Origin: Choanephora cucurbitarum
Taxonomy: Eukaryota; Mucoromycota; Mucoromycetes; Mucorales; Choanephoraceae
Reading direction: 5' to 3'
Assembly (NCBI GenBank): GCA_025331435.1
Contig: JAIWNI010000047.1
Coordinates: forward strand, 165,052 to 229,051
Length of the DNA stretch: 64,000 nucleotides
Shown here: positions 10,687 through 22,223 of the stretch, one piece after another
How positions within the stretch are numbered: the first letter of the stretch is position 1
How the letters are laid out: every line of letters begins with the position of its first letter
The notes under the pieces: model-generated
Told to the model about the DNA's origin: nothing
Seen by the model: the letters and a program-made list of their open reading frames with translations, nothing else
Database searches by the model: none
Position numbers and translations under genes: made by a program

Positions 10687-12965
10687 ATAGAGAAAAGAAA
10701 AGAAGGTATAGAGAAATGGTTGAATAGTTTAGAGAAAGAAAGAAAATCAATTTAGAAGAAGGAAAAATGCATTCTTTTATTTTATATGGATTGGCAAACT
10801 CCTTTTTTCAATGTGACACACACAGACGCACAACTCCTCATTGTTGTTGTCGTTGCATCATGCTGTGCCGTCAATGCCGAGCGACCGTTTCGTAACACTT
10901 CAAATAAATATGTTGATGGTTATAGCCTGCGGCTTTGTTGCACGCACAATACTTCCGATTTCCACTGAAGGATTGTGTTTTGATCAATTTCATATATGGA
11001 AAGATGGTTTTATGGTTAGTGAACGGCTAGAAAGAGAGTTTCCTGCTCAATCAATATAGATACTAATAATACCATTAAAGCAGATAATGAACAACGTACG
11101 TCATGACAAGAGTTATTGATATTGATAACATAATGACTTTGTCTTTGACTCATTTCATTGTAGAATGTAGTTTTTTATACCTATATTGATCAATGAAGCC
11201 AACACTTAATTTCCACCTAACCCTATTGTATATCTTAGACAGCTTACTTCAGCCAAGAAAAAAAAAACAGTTTAGAACTATAACTGCGACAAGTAAGCGC
11301 ATTTTGTTGCCAGGATCTTGTAAAAAGAAAAAAAGTTGCTATTAACAAGACTATATTCATTATGAATTATGAATTAGCAACTCTGCTTCCATGATAAGCT
11401 TTCTGTATGTAATTTTTGGATCTTTTCCATTTTTGTTCGGAATAACTATTTATGGTTGAAGAAACACTGTTTTCGTATCACAAGCAGAAGAAAATGTCTT
11501 ATTGTGGAGATACCGAGATGAATACAGTTTATCATTGCTGCTTTTGATTTTGCTAAAAAAAAAAGAAGAGCACCTTGTTCAAAGGCTGAAATACAAGTTT
11601 GACCATTGGCTCCTACATATTGCTTCAAACCTTACTGCTAATGATAAGCCTCTTCTTTTCCTCTTAAGTTCACATAATTACAAATATTTGATCAGGAGAA
11701 GGTGGAACGATAGAAAAATTTAAAAAAAAAGTTTTTCTTTTGGTTAGATGAAATAAAACAAATATATTTTGATAAGAGTAAGGCTGGTTGTTGTGATTGA
11801 CAAGCTTCTTATCACTTGCTACATCCACAAAACCCTTGTTACACCGAGAAGCATCTCGGTTGCTTTTGCTCCGATTGCTGTCAACAGCGTGATTAATGCG
11901 ACATATGACAAACTCACACTGGAAATACCGTCATTTCAATAGCCTTATCTCCTCCTTTCCTTTCCTTTTTCTTTAGCTCTTCAAATGAGCCGATAAGCAA
12001 TAGCTGCAGTTTCAACGATTAAACTTTTTTCTTAGCAACACGTCATTTCTCAATGCTTGAGTAACTCAATAAACAAAAAAAAAGAAATATTTTCTAGAGT
12101 AAAACTGGTTTCAATAAACATAGACGAATCGAAATCAAAATAAGACTTAAGTCTAGAACAAGAACAACAAAAAAAAAACATAACAAAGTCATCGTATGGC
12201 TTAAATACTTCGAAGGCTCATAATGAATCAAATATAAACGATAATGAAATTTGTGTAGCTGCATGTCTTAGGAAAGTCGACCAACACATACTGCTTAATT
12301 GCTTACTCTTGTGAGCTCAATAAATTATTCTGCAACAAGATCGTTGGCTTAGCTGATAAATTTTACAAATTTCACATTGCTTCTGTTTTCTTTATTGCAT
12401 GTAGATCAAATGGCTTCTTCCTTTTCTTCTTCTCTACAATCAGGTGGTCATCCTTTCCCCTGCTCTTTAGCTGCTTATTGAATTGTTTTGTTTTAGCTTG
12501 CTGATCTTTGGTATTCGCTGAACCATTTTAAATCAACGCCACACTGAGGACTTATTGTTATGGAGTTGGAATTTAACTTGCTTTGTTCTCAACAATAGTT
12601 CATCTTTGAAAAGCTTTCAGCTCTTCGTCATTTTGTGATATCTTTTGTCCCCAGTCATTGCCATTGGTATGGCCAATACAATGACTATTCTAATGTTTCG
12701 ATTCCACCTTGAATAGGAAGCGATGGGCTAGATGCTTTGTATTAGTTGCTTTTGTTTATAAACATATACCAGCTGACTTGACAGAGTCTAGGAAGACTAA
12801 GCTTTTTTTTATTATAAACTAGATTAGATCTACAAATGAATTTGTTGATCAAGGGAAAAACCAGTTGCATTGTGAGGTTACTACTTTTTAATCAAAAATG
12901 CTTTGTTCAAATCACGAATGTCCATAAAACGTGACACTAGTCGTCTGAGGTTTATTAATATAGCT
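10687..12965. other. 2.3-kb intergenic stretch, no supported gene
   Basis: The cyclin promoter lies at the left (GAAAG-rich, that is CT-rich on the minus strand, 10690-10765). Beyond that only short frames with no domain, no splice pattern and AT-driven composition are seen. The region is broken by A and T runs. Confidence 0.45.
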
Positions 12966-14396
12966 TTACAAGGTACGAACAACTTGGTACACGCGAATGA
13001 GGTTATCAGAATAACCAGCATAGAGCGCACTGCCATCGTCACTCCAAGCAAGAGTGAGACAAAGAGGATCAGCTTGTTTGGCAGTTGTGTTAAATTCAGG
13101 AGTCAATACTTCGACCACACTCTTGTCTTCAAGGTTCCAGATCTTGATAGAGGAACCAACGGCAGCACAGAGCCAGTAATGGTTGGGACAGAAGGTAAGG
13201 CTGTTTACTTCTTTACCAGCTTCAAAGCTAAACAGATGCTTGGATTCAGACAAGTCCCAGAGCATAACTTGACCGTCTTTACCTGCAGAGGCACAGAGAG
13301 AAGCATCAGGAGAGATAGCTACAGTATTAACGTAGCCATTGTGGCCAATGAAGTTGGTACGCAACTTCATCTTAGTAAGATCCCAAACCTTGATGAGTTT
13401 ATCCCAGCCACCAGATACAATAAGAGGCACAGCAGGATTAGGAGAGAAACGAACACAAGACACCCAATCAGAGTGAGAATCTTCAGAAATGTTGTACTTG
13501 CATTCACCTAATGTGTTCCATAACTTGATTGACTTGTCACGAGAACCAGACACAATTTGGCGATTGTCAGCAGAAAAAGAAACAGATAAAACGTCCTTGC
13601 TATGGCCAACGAAACGGCGAGTAGTCTTTCCAGTAGCCAAATCCCAAAGACGAAGTGTATGGTCCCAAGAGGCAGATAAAACAAATTGACCATCAGAAGA
13701 AAGTGCTAAATCTTGAATGATATGGTTGTGACCAACAAGGGCCTTGCGAGGAACACCATAGTTAATTTCATCCCTGTAAGGGCAATCGTGAGTAATTTTT
13801 TCAGTGCAATGAAAAAATGACATTCACTTCAACTATTAAGTGGCATTCCTTTTTTCTTTCTTTATCGCAAGGTAATCACTCGTTGCAATAGTAAACAAGA
13901 AAAAGAGGGAGGGAGAAACCAAGCCTAATGTGAAATGAAACAAAAAAAAAAGACTATACTTTACCTGTTCGAAAACAGGTAAATTGAAAGATAAAAATGT
14001 TAATTGTCATGCATGAAGGGGTAAAAACCTTCAAGAGAAGTAAATCCTAAAAGATTATCCAAACCTAGTAATTTGCCAGACAATGATAGACTTGTCTGAA
14101 AGAAGAAAAAAGGGGGAAATTAGATTTTGCTTATATAGTTAAAATATATGCATACCACGAGAAGCTGAAACTACCATATCAGGAGCATTGGGAGAAGTGA
14201 CAATGGAAGTAACTTTTTTTTTTTTTGGTTGAGACAATTTCATGTTATTTGATATGTTTTAAATATTGAATTCAGGTCAAGTTACCCCATCCATTATGTC
14301 CTATTGTGTTTGCTCAAGTCAGCTTGTTGAATAGACATCTTTTCATCCATCCGTTCTATTACCTTCAAGAGTACCGCGGAGAGCAAAGTTATTCAT
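12966..14396 (-). CDS. RACK1/Asc1-type ribosome-associated WD40 protein
   Basis: Beta-propeller scaffold of the 40S subunit head, linking signalling kinases to translation. I resolve five exons: 14396-14363 ([12 protein letters not shown]), a 15-nt exon 14300-14286 (HNGW), 14214-14156 ([19 protein letters not shown]), 14095-14065 ([10 protein letters not shown]) and 13773-12966. All junction phases agree and rebuild the family N terminus. Seven WD repeats follow, with GH...WD pairs such as [11 protein letters not shown]...[29 protein letters not shown], ending [12 protein letters not shown]. Intron 4 (14064-13774, 291 nt) has a GTTTGG donor, is the longest, and contains an 18-bp hairpin. An ATG at 13823 inside that intron is in frame with exon 5 and would give a protein lacking the first blade. 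Confidence 0.95.
13963..13980 (-). other. Perfect hairpin inside RACK1 intron 4
   Basis: On the transcribed strand ACCTGTT-TTCG-AACAGGT forms a perfect 7-bp stem with a UUCG tetraloop, the most stable loop class. It sits about 85 nt into the 291-nt intron, followed later by a CT-rich run (about 13920-13896). Function unknown. Confidence 0.6.
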
Positions 14397-15538
14397 GTTT
14401 TGGTTTCAGGATTAATACACGATGTAAAAGAAAGGGATACCACTGTACATATGATAGTTTTGTTCATTCTATTTTCATAGCTAGTTTTCCGAGCCGAACA
14501 AGCTCAAAAGGCATTACTTATTTCGCACGTTCTTAGGTCCCAACATTTTAGGAGGTCTTTAAAATTGTTTTGGCAACCGAACAACTATACCATGCTGTAT
14601 ACCACTTTATCAGTTGATGTATCAAAAAGTCAAAGGTACTGAAAAACAGTTATCTCTTGCATAAATGATAAGCTAAAAAACAACAACTTCCCTTCTACTT
14701 TGCATTAAAGAGCTATACTTATTTTGAGCTTCTTGAATGAACAAGTGATGATTTGACCTCAATAAAGCTCTTGTCTTTATCACTCGTATAAATTATCCAA
14801 TCTGCCACAACCGTCAACTATGATAATATGGAAACATTGAATGCAGATTGACTACATATACAACAATACAACTGTAAATGCAACTGAAAATACAATCATT
14901 AACGCAGTAGATTTAAATCAAACTACAGCTACAAATATATCATCTATACATTTAGCAGCAATAACATTCAATCACATAAAACGATTATGTTTGCCAAGAA
15001 TAACGAAGATAAATAATGAAGCTATTATAAAATATGCTACTACAAGTGAATTGTGAAAGTCAGGATAAATTGAATCATACAGCTTTGCTTCCTCTATTCT
15101 TATCCCTCATACTTTGGCTTAATCAAATTAAACTGTATGACCAGTCTTAAAGTAAATGGCTATGTCTCTTGTCTCATACCAAGGTGTCATATCGCTGTTA
15201 AGATCAATCTAAAAGAATAATCTTACATTGAGAGAAAAGCAATTGGAGGCTGCATACCAAGAAATGAAGTTACTGCATAATGACAGTCGGCATTTTCACA
15301 ATACTGATGGTATTGTTTTATAGCACAAAGCATGATGTTGAAGTAGCCATTCTAGAAACAATAAATCCCTTGCTCCCATAAAACGACTTGAAAGAGATAC
15401 AACATTACATCAAGGTTGTATCCGGCCTTGTCATCATGCTACATGTCATCGGACGAGGGTTTTATTATAGTAATCTTGAAGCTCTCAAAAAGATTGGCTC
15501 CTTCTTTTTCTTTTTTAAAGAAAAAACTGTTAATATTT
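14397..15538. other. Intergenic, RACK1 promoter side; no supported gene
   Basis: The RACK1 promoter and 5' UTR should lie just right of 14396. A 71-codon AT-rich frame at 14841-15056 (Asn/Thr/Ile-rich) has no family signal and is not called. T-rich runs occur near 15510-15545. Confidence 0.4.
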
Positions 15539-15983
15539 TTATTTTGTGGTGTTTTCAGCGATTGAAATTAGGATTTCGAGAGCATCCACACGGGCAGAAA
15601 AGATACATGTAGCAACTTGCATTGGTTCAGTTAAGGTACCGACAGAAGCAGCAAATTCTGAAGAGAAATTGAATTTGTCCTGATTCTTGAGAATAGGATA
15701 AGCCTGATTTATATTTTGTTCTGCGTATCGTTCACATATTTTACTAGTAACTGATTGATTAGACATACGTTCAAAACTCGATTCGGTAATGTAGTGAACT
15801 ACATTGTATATGATATCGATAGATCTATGTATTGTCAAATCCTACCAAAATATACCTTTCTAAAATCAGCAGATGCTGCCATATAAAGTAAATCTTCTTT
15901 AGGAGTAATTCTATGCACTTTTGTTTTGAGTCTGACATCGAACAACAATTGTGCCACACTTGCGATGGTTAGTCCTGAATAGA
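15539..15983 (-). pseudogene. Unrecognised coding remnant or mis-spliced small gene
   Basis: Two adjacent coding-like pieces lie in different frames. The upstream piece (about 15983-15858) reads LTIASVAQLLFDVRLKTKV and ends ASADFRK. The downstream piece (about 15843-15539) reads DLTIHRSIDIIYNVVHYITE and ends ISIAENTTK before a stop. Joining them needs removal of 14 bases that happen to begin GT and end AG (15857-15844), far shorter than any other intron here. So this is either a frame-broken gene or one whose true splicing I have not found. Upstream, FKLLDDGY near 16030 may be another piece, but its phase does not fit. The residues look helical and amphipathic; no family recognised. Confidence 0.35.
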
Positions 15984-18056
15984 TCAGAAATTAGATTGTT
16001 ACACGATATCTACATAGCCGTCATCTAGCAACTTGAAAAATATGAATAAGAAGACTTCCTTCAGCTAGAATGGAATAACTATCTTTTGTTGGTCGTAAAA
16101 AATATACACACATAGAAAGTGATAAATCAATTGTTTTGCATACGAGATAAATGAGCTTGAATTTAACACATAAACGAGAATATGTAGATCAACATATATT
16201 TCTTTTCTGGCCATTGTTTGTCAATCAACCTTTTCTTTATATTTCGGATTATCCAAATTAAGCAAGCCAAACAACCAACATATACAGAGCGAAGTTCATT
16301 ACAAACAATCCTTTTTTAGATATCTTTTCCTACTTAGGCACTAAAGAATCACATCATAACATTTGAACTGTTTGTGTAATCTCATCCTTGTTTGTTTGTG
16401 CGTGTTAGCATTCCAATAGACTCTAGCGTTAAACATGAAACTTGTTTACAAAATAGGTGGATCCGAACTTTTTGTTGTCTTGCAGCAAAAGCTTATTTAA
16501 AAAATTGTGAAAAAAGTGATATAGCTAGTTGCACACAAAAATAAGCATAGATAATAGTAACCAAATAGTAGTGCTCAACACACAGTTACGAAAATCATTC
16601 ATAAACAACAGAAAGCTATATATTTTCTAAGTGTTTTATACACTCATGTACACCTTGTATTCACTTGATATGCGTTTGGTGTTTAAGTGTAGTTTGTTTG
16701 TTTAACCTGCAAGTGTAATCGGTACTTTACCATTAAAGCTTGCCATTGAGACAAACTTGGTAGGACTTGTGCAGTGATGACCAAATTGTTTTATACACAA
16801 ATGATACTTGAGTTTCTGTAAATTGAAGCGGTGTTAAGGAGTTTGATAGAAATACTATGATCTTATATAGAATCTATCGAGGGTTAATATACACTGTTTG
16901 AGACTTGTACATACAAATATCTTGTGTATGAGCAGAAATTTACCCGTCAGTTCATGCTAGTAATCTTGACGAAAAAAGACAATATTGAAGGAATCAAGCA
17001 CTAATATATATATATAGGTCTATTTTCTATAAAAGTTTTTTCTTTTTTTGGAAAGGTATATACTATCAAAGGACATAGTCTCAATGACATCTACTATACA
17101 ACAAGTGACGAATTTGAAAGAGTCATGGAATACTCGAGGATCAATGTTGAAGTCGACTGGGCTCGGTCTTCTCATGGATCTAAATCTATATTGTATGCAC
17201 CTCAACATATGTATTCGGTAGTTCTGACAACAATCAACAAAAACATTTGATTTAGCTTGTTGCTATAAAAAATTAACAAACATATCGTACCGCAGACCAG
17301 AATTTTTCGTAGTAATAAATGTCGAACATAGTTGACAAGATAAGATGTAATAAAGATGAGAGCAATATAAATTGCCTATTTTTTCTCTGAATATAAGCAA
17401 GGATAGTCATTGGCTTGAATATGTTGGTCGTGGTAGCTGTTGCTTGAGGTCAATATGTATCTTGCAAATATTAACAATTTAACTTGACGTCCAAATAAAA
17501 TTTTATGAAAAATGTAAAAGGCAAACGTTGCTACTCTAAAGTAGATCAGTAACTTCCTATCATGTCAGGAGAAATTGAGTGATTGCGTTGTAAGAAATCT
17601 CAGAAGCACCTCCAAACCTTCTATGCACTATTGAACAAGAACTTATCGATGATCCTCTCAGTAAATACATGACAGAAAACGAATTTTGTCAGTAGTTTTG
17701 ATCTGTCAAAATGCATAAAGCGGCGATTGTAGTAAAGCTAAGAAAAAGTTATGTAATACAATGTCTTTACGTTATGAGGTTGATCAGAAACAAGACAGAC
17801 TTGGCTCTCAAGACGAAAGAGATTTCTATTATAATCGTCTTGTCACTTTTTGATTTCAAACAGATAACAACTTGCGCCTGTAAAAACTTTAAGTACATAC
17901 ACTTTATGTAATATTTTGATCTAAAAAAATTAAGCGTGACGGTGAAGAGTTGCACGCGCTTAAATTTTGATTCTATAGGCCTCTAATTTTCTTTGTAACT
18001 CTAACTCTGTCCAAACCTTAGTGTAAACAAACCTTACACGTCTTTATGGAGAGAAA
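15984..18056. other. 2-kb AT-rich spacer, no supported gene
   Basis: Apart from the possible exon near 16030, I see no gene. A TA microsatellite lies near 17004-17015. A 62-codon minus-strand frame (17208-17020) has no supporting splice or family evidence. Confidence 0.4.
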
Positions 18057-20234
18057 ATGACTACAGCAGAAGTAACATTTGATCCGTTTCTTGGGTAGCT
18101 ATATTTCAGAGACTTATTTTTTTCTTGTACATGCTGACTTGGACATGCATAAAGTTATCTTGATCCCACAATAGACGATTCCTTGACTGATCATCGAGAG
18201 CTTCGAGAGTAAGGAACTAGAGACAGTTTTTGTTCGAGTGATATAATTTCTTATTGTTTGTCCTGAATAGATTTTGCTCACCCCATAATTATGACTCAGC
18301 TTGCAACTATCTCAATTTACTCTTGTCACAACAAGGCTATTCTACGCCCTTGATTTTCAATTCAACAGAAGTGCAAGACAAATGTAATATACTGAACTGC
18401 ATATATGATATACTAGATGACAGAGAGGTATGGAAAAGCACTATGCAGAAACTATGGCAGAACTGAGCAGTTACGGTTGCTTTTTAGAATGACGGAAAAG
18501 AAAGAAGAAGCTTAGTCGAGACAATACAGCAGATGAAAAGAGAGCGTGCAGAACTGGAAAACCAATTGGTATAGCCAACAAGAGAGACGATGTTGCTGAG
18601 AAGTGCTAACCATGCTTGTATGAATTTAGGCTCAAGCAAAGCGCAATCATCAGTTGGCTGAAAAGAATTATGCAGAGACTAGAACAAAGTTAGAGTAATG
18701 TATTGCAAGCTTTTGTATATAGAAAAGAAGCAGGATCAAGACTGATTGGATATTGACGTCAAATACACTTGTTTTATTTAGAGTTAACGAAACAGAACAG
18801 CAAAAGATACGCTTACAAAATCAACGATTAAAAGAAGAGATCAGCAAAGTTAAACACAACCTCCAATATATCAAAGCACAATATGCAGTAAGATCGAAGT
18901 AAGACCAACTGATTTGGCAAATCATCTGAACTGTTGTTATATAGAATGAAACAAGGCGACATGAACAAGATATGACAAAAATACAAGATAGGCTTTTGAG
19001 TATGATGAATAATCGTCACCAAGTGAATGTCACTACACTTGATATGAGTTCGCATTTTGCCACTACATTAGATGATGCTTCGGATAATGACCAAGTTGTT
19101 CAGGTAATGTATACATATATTTGACTGCATATCAGAAAAAAGAATGACAGATCTAATGCGTATTCCTCTTTGAACATAAAAGATTCGAAAAATGTATACC
19201 AATTTATTAGATCAAACAAAGGACCGAGAAATACAGGCACGAAAAGAATGCGAGGAATTGAGGACATGTATGATAAAGTTATATACTGGTGCACGACATT
19301 TGTTAGAGACACAGATTCAACATTTTGAAGAGACTCAGACAAAACAGAGAAACACAACTGATCAGGTAGCTCAGTTTCGTCTGCCTTTAGACTGCGGTGG
19401 TCAAGAAGCAATAGAGCGAGTGAATGATCTGCTGGACAGATTGAAGCAGGAATGGGATTACCAGATTACGCAGCAACCTCAAGGATATCCTGAGGAAGAA
19501 GTAACAGCACTTCAAGATCAGATCGTATCATTACAAGAGGCATTGACAGAGCTGGCAGAAGAATATGAAGAGGCGAAATTAAGACATGAAGAAACAACAA
19601 AAATCTATAAGCGATTTGAGCAAGGCGGCTTTTTTGACACCTTATACCCAACTCCACAAGCTGCTGCTCATATGGATTCAGAGTAAGTATCGCCTCTTCT
19701 TGATGGACAATAGACACTACCAAACTGATAACTGTATTTTTTCTTTAGTGATGAAGATGAAGATGAGATGATAATTGATTTGATAGATGATAAACCAGAA
19801 AAATACAGTGTTTTGAAACAAAAGGCAATGCAAGAGCAACGAGCGCTAAGTGATTCAGCTTTAGCTCTGGCCAAAGAAAGGGAGAAACTTGAGGTAGTTG
19901 ATAGTTATCATGTTCTACCGATGTAGACTAATGGATCTTCATGAACACCATAGGCTGAGCGATGGGCTTTTGTTGAGATGAGAAGAGCCTTAGAGGCACA
20001 AGATATTTTGAATGATACAGTGCCTGAATCGTAAGTGTATTTGGAAAAAGCTTTCTGTCACTTGTGTAATTAACACTGCTTATGTCTAGGCAATATACAA
20101 TTCCCTCTTCAGGGCGCTCCTCTTTTTCGACATCAATGCCATTAAGAACAGGGCCTTATACACAATCAATAGGTGATGTCAATAGAGCACGTAAAAGACA
20201 AAGATCTTTTCTTGGTGCACCTTCTGGAAAATAA
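18057..20234 (+). CDS. ADIP/SSX2IP/Msd1-like coiled-coil (spindle pole) protein
   Basis: Multi-exon gene with consistent phases: 18057-18094, 18271-18427, 18488-18568, 18630-18694, 18782-18887, 18945-19103, 19183-19682, 19749 onward, a short exon near 19953-20030, and a last exon ending 20234. The protein starts MTTAEVTFDPFLGFCSPHN and continues CNYLNLLLSQQGYSTPL and LNCIYDILDDRE; this 'FC...NYLN..L...G' block is the ADIP domain N terminus. Long coiled coil follows (heptad-rich segments such as LQNQRLKEEISKVK and LQDQIVSLQEALTELAEEY). The tail is acidic (DDEDEDEMIIDLIDD), then Ser/Arg-rich. Family members (fission yeast Msd1, vertebrate SSX2IP) anchor microtubule minus ends at spindle poles or centriolar satellites; that role is inferred. 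Confidence 0.8.
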
Positions 20235-20425
20235 CCCTTTCCCTCCATCCCTTCTTTACCTACCGAACAATAAAATAGTACAGTCAAAAGAAAAGTTGTG
20301 TCGTTACATAAGATAAAGCATGTTATCTTTGAACTTTTTTATTTGATTGAAAAAAGGAAAACAAAAAAGAAGAAAAGTGGCTTTTTTCGACTTCTTTCCT
20401 CTCTATTCAAAGGGTTGGGCTTTGT

Positions 20426-21017
20426 TTAACGGAGACGACGAGCTTCACGTTCGGATTCCAAGAGACAGAGGATGTCATTTTCACGAACGGGACCCTTGAC
20501 GTTACGGATGATGGAACGGTTGGTGTCGTCCATGAATTCAACGCGGACTTGGGTGACACCACCACGAGAACCGGTACGGCCGAGAACCTTTGTAACTCTG
20601 GCAAGCTTGACGGGGGTCTTAGAGTCCTGTTGACGAAAAGTTAGCAAAGATCTAGAAAAAAGGGGAGAAGTCTACAACGAAATGTTCATACGAAAGAGCA
20701 CAAACTCGGTCAAAGTTTGAATCAGATAAAAGAAGAGGAAGGAGGCGTAGTGTATATAGCATCAGGTCGCATAGGTAATAGTAATGATCGCTTGTATTTG
20801 CTGATTCTCTTCCAGATATTCTGTAGTTGCCATATGTTTTTTTCCTGAAGTATATCCGTCGCAATTAATTCCAAGTATCCATATATCGAATTAGTCAATC
20901 CATCCGTTTGTCCCCTTTCTCTTTCTCTTCATTTCATCTGATCTTTCAAATTGACGTTGTACGATGTTTGTTGCTCTTTCGACATGAACAGAAGTATGTA
21001 GGGCAGGGCCTTACCAT
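20426..21017 (-). CDS. RPS28: 40S ribosomal protein eS28
   Basis: Exon 2 (20626-20426) encodes [20 protein letters not shown], then [10 protein letters not shown] and [10 protein letters not shown], and ends [10 protein letters not shown]. This is essentially the whole of eS28, an OB-fold protein of the 40S head/platform. The frame has no ATG in exon 2; acceptor TCAACAG is at 20627. Upstream, ATG at 21017-21015 is followed directly by a strong donor (GTAAGG, 21014), and joining gives M-DSKTPVK, matching the family start. The start codon therefore stands alone in its exon before a 388-nt intron, one of the longest here. The gene is convergent with the ADIP-like gene, 191 bp apart. Confidence 0.92.
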
Positions 21018-22223
21018 GTCTACAATCAATAAGAAAAGGGAGGATTTGTTAGGCTACACACCTCTTGTTTCCTTTTGGTGCACACACACACACACCCTTC
21101 TGTCGCATTTGCCGCAAATTTCAGCTTCCGACATCCGGACCGGGGATCTTAAATGGTGTTATTAAAGCACTATAGAGAGCTGCATAAATATGCCATCTCA
21201 AGACAGGCAAGTTAGAGACCAAGCATCAAGCTGTTTAACAAAGCTAGCTCCCAAAGGGAAATTAGATCCAGCACAGGTACTAATGCTGACAAATTGCGAT
21301 TTATGGAAGCCATTGACAGGTTATGATATAATGCAGGCGATCTAGCAGATAAAACGAATTTATAACTGCAAATCACTATACCATTTGTTTTCTCTCCTAG
21401 AGCTAAAGATGTGCAAAAAAAAAAACAGGATGTTGTTGAATGTCTTGTTACTGTGATATACATCTTTGTGTTCTCTTCAACCTTTTTTTTCTCCTGGTAA
21501 ATCCCAAGTATTTTTTTAAAAAAAAAGAATAAAATCAACACAAAAGGAAACAAGCAGCATTGACAGAACCACAATGATACTTCCAGTATTTTATGGAGTG
21601 ATTTTCTAAAAAAAAAAAAGTGCGAAGCACCTCTGTTTCTTTTCAATCTACAGAGATGCAAGCTGATGCTGTCAGGCTGGAGATAAAGGCTTGGACTTAT
21701 TTTATACTTTCAGGCAAGTTACATAAAAAAATGTCGATTTTCTACATGTCTCCTCTCGAGAAGAAGAAAAAGCTTACTACTCTTGCACATCATATAGTAT
21801 TTTGCTCGTTGTGTTTCTTAAATACTATTTGATATAGCTAGTCGACACACAGTTTCTACAACTTGCCTATAATCTAAAGCTAGCCTCATTGTCTCTCTAA
21901 TTCTCGTTCTTTTTTCTATCTATTGTAGAGATCAATCTATGTCAGAGATGTATCTGATAAATCAAGCATGAAAATTGTTGTCAATCCTTACAGAAAGAAA
22001 AAAAAAGTGCTCCGAATTAAATTGCTGTTACAAATTTGTTATAGATGTCTGTATACTTTTTCTCTTCTTTTTTCTTTCTTTCTCTCCATTCTCTCTATTT
22101 CTTGCGTGTATATTAGTCAAATACGCATTGTTATATTGCTTTTGTCTCTTTCTTGTATTTCTTACCTTCTTCATTCTAAAGAGAGAAAAATAGCCATACA
22201 AACTTCGCTTTTTTTTGGCTAAG
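21018..22223. other. Spacer between eS28 and RFX genes
   Basis: Divergent promoter region: eS28 reads left and the RFX gene reads right. It contains a CA repeat (about 21080-21098), several A/T runs and a long CT-rich block (22050-22110). No supported gene. Confidence 0.45.

Noticed and set aside
13955..13985. tRNA B-box-like GTTCGAA in the hairpin of RACK1 intron 4
   Set aside because: No A box, cloverleaf or acceptor stem nearby.
13774..14064. U24-like box C/D snoRNA in RACK1 intron 4
   Set aside because: Only weak box-like strings were found (GTGATTA, CACTGA) with no convincing terminal stem or rRNA guide; left as a question in findings.
14841..15056. 71-codon Asn/Thr-rich ORF
   Set aside because: Composition is explained by AT richness; no family, leader or splice support.
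20426..20647. eS28 starting at an in-frame TTG (LTFRQQDSK)
   Set aside because: The extra residues lie in the intron; ATG at 21017 spliced at GTAAGG gives the family N terminus.
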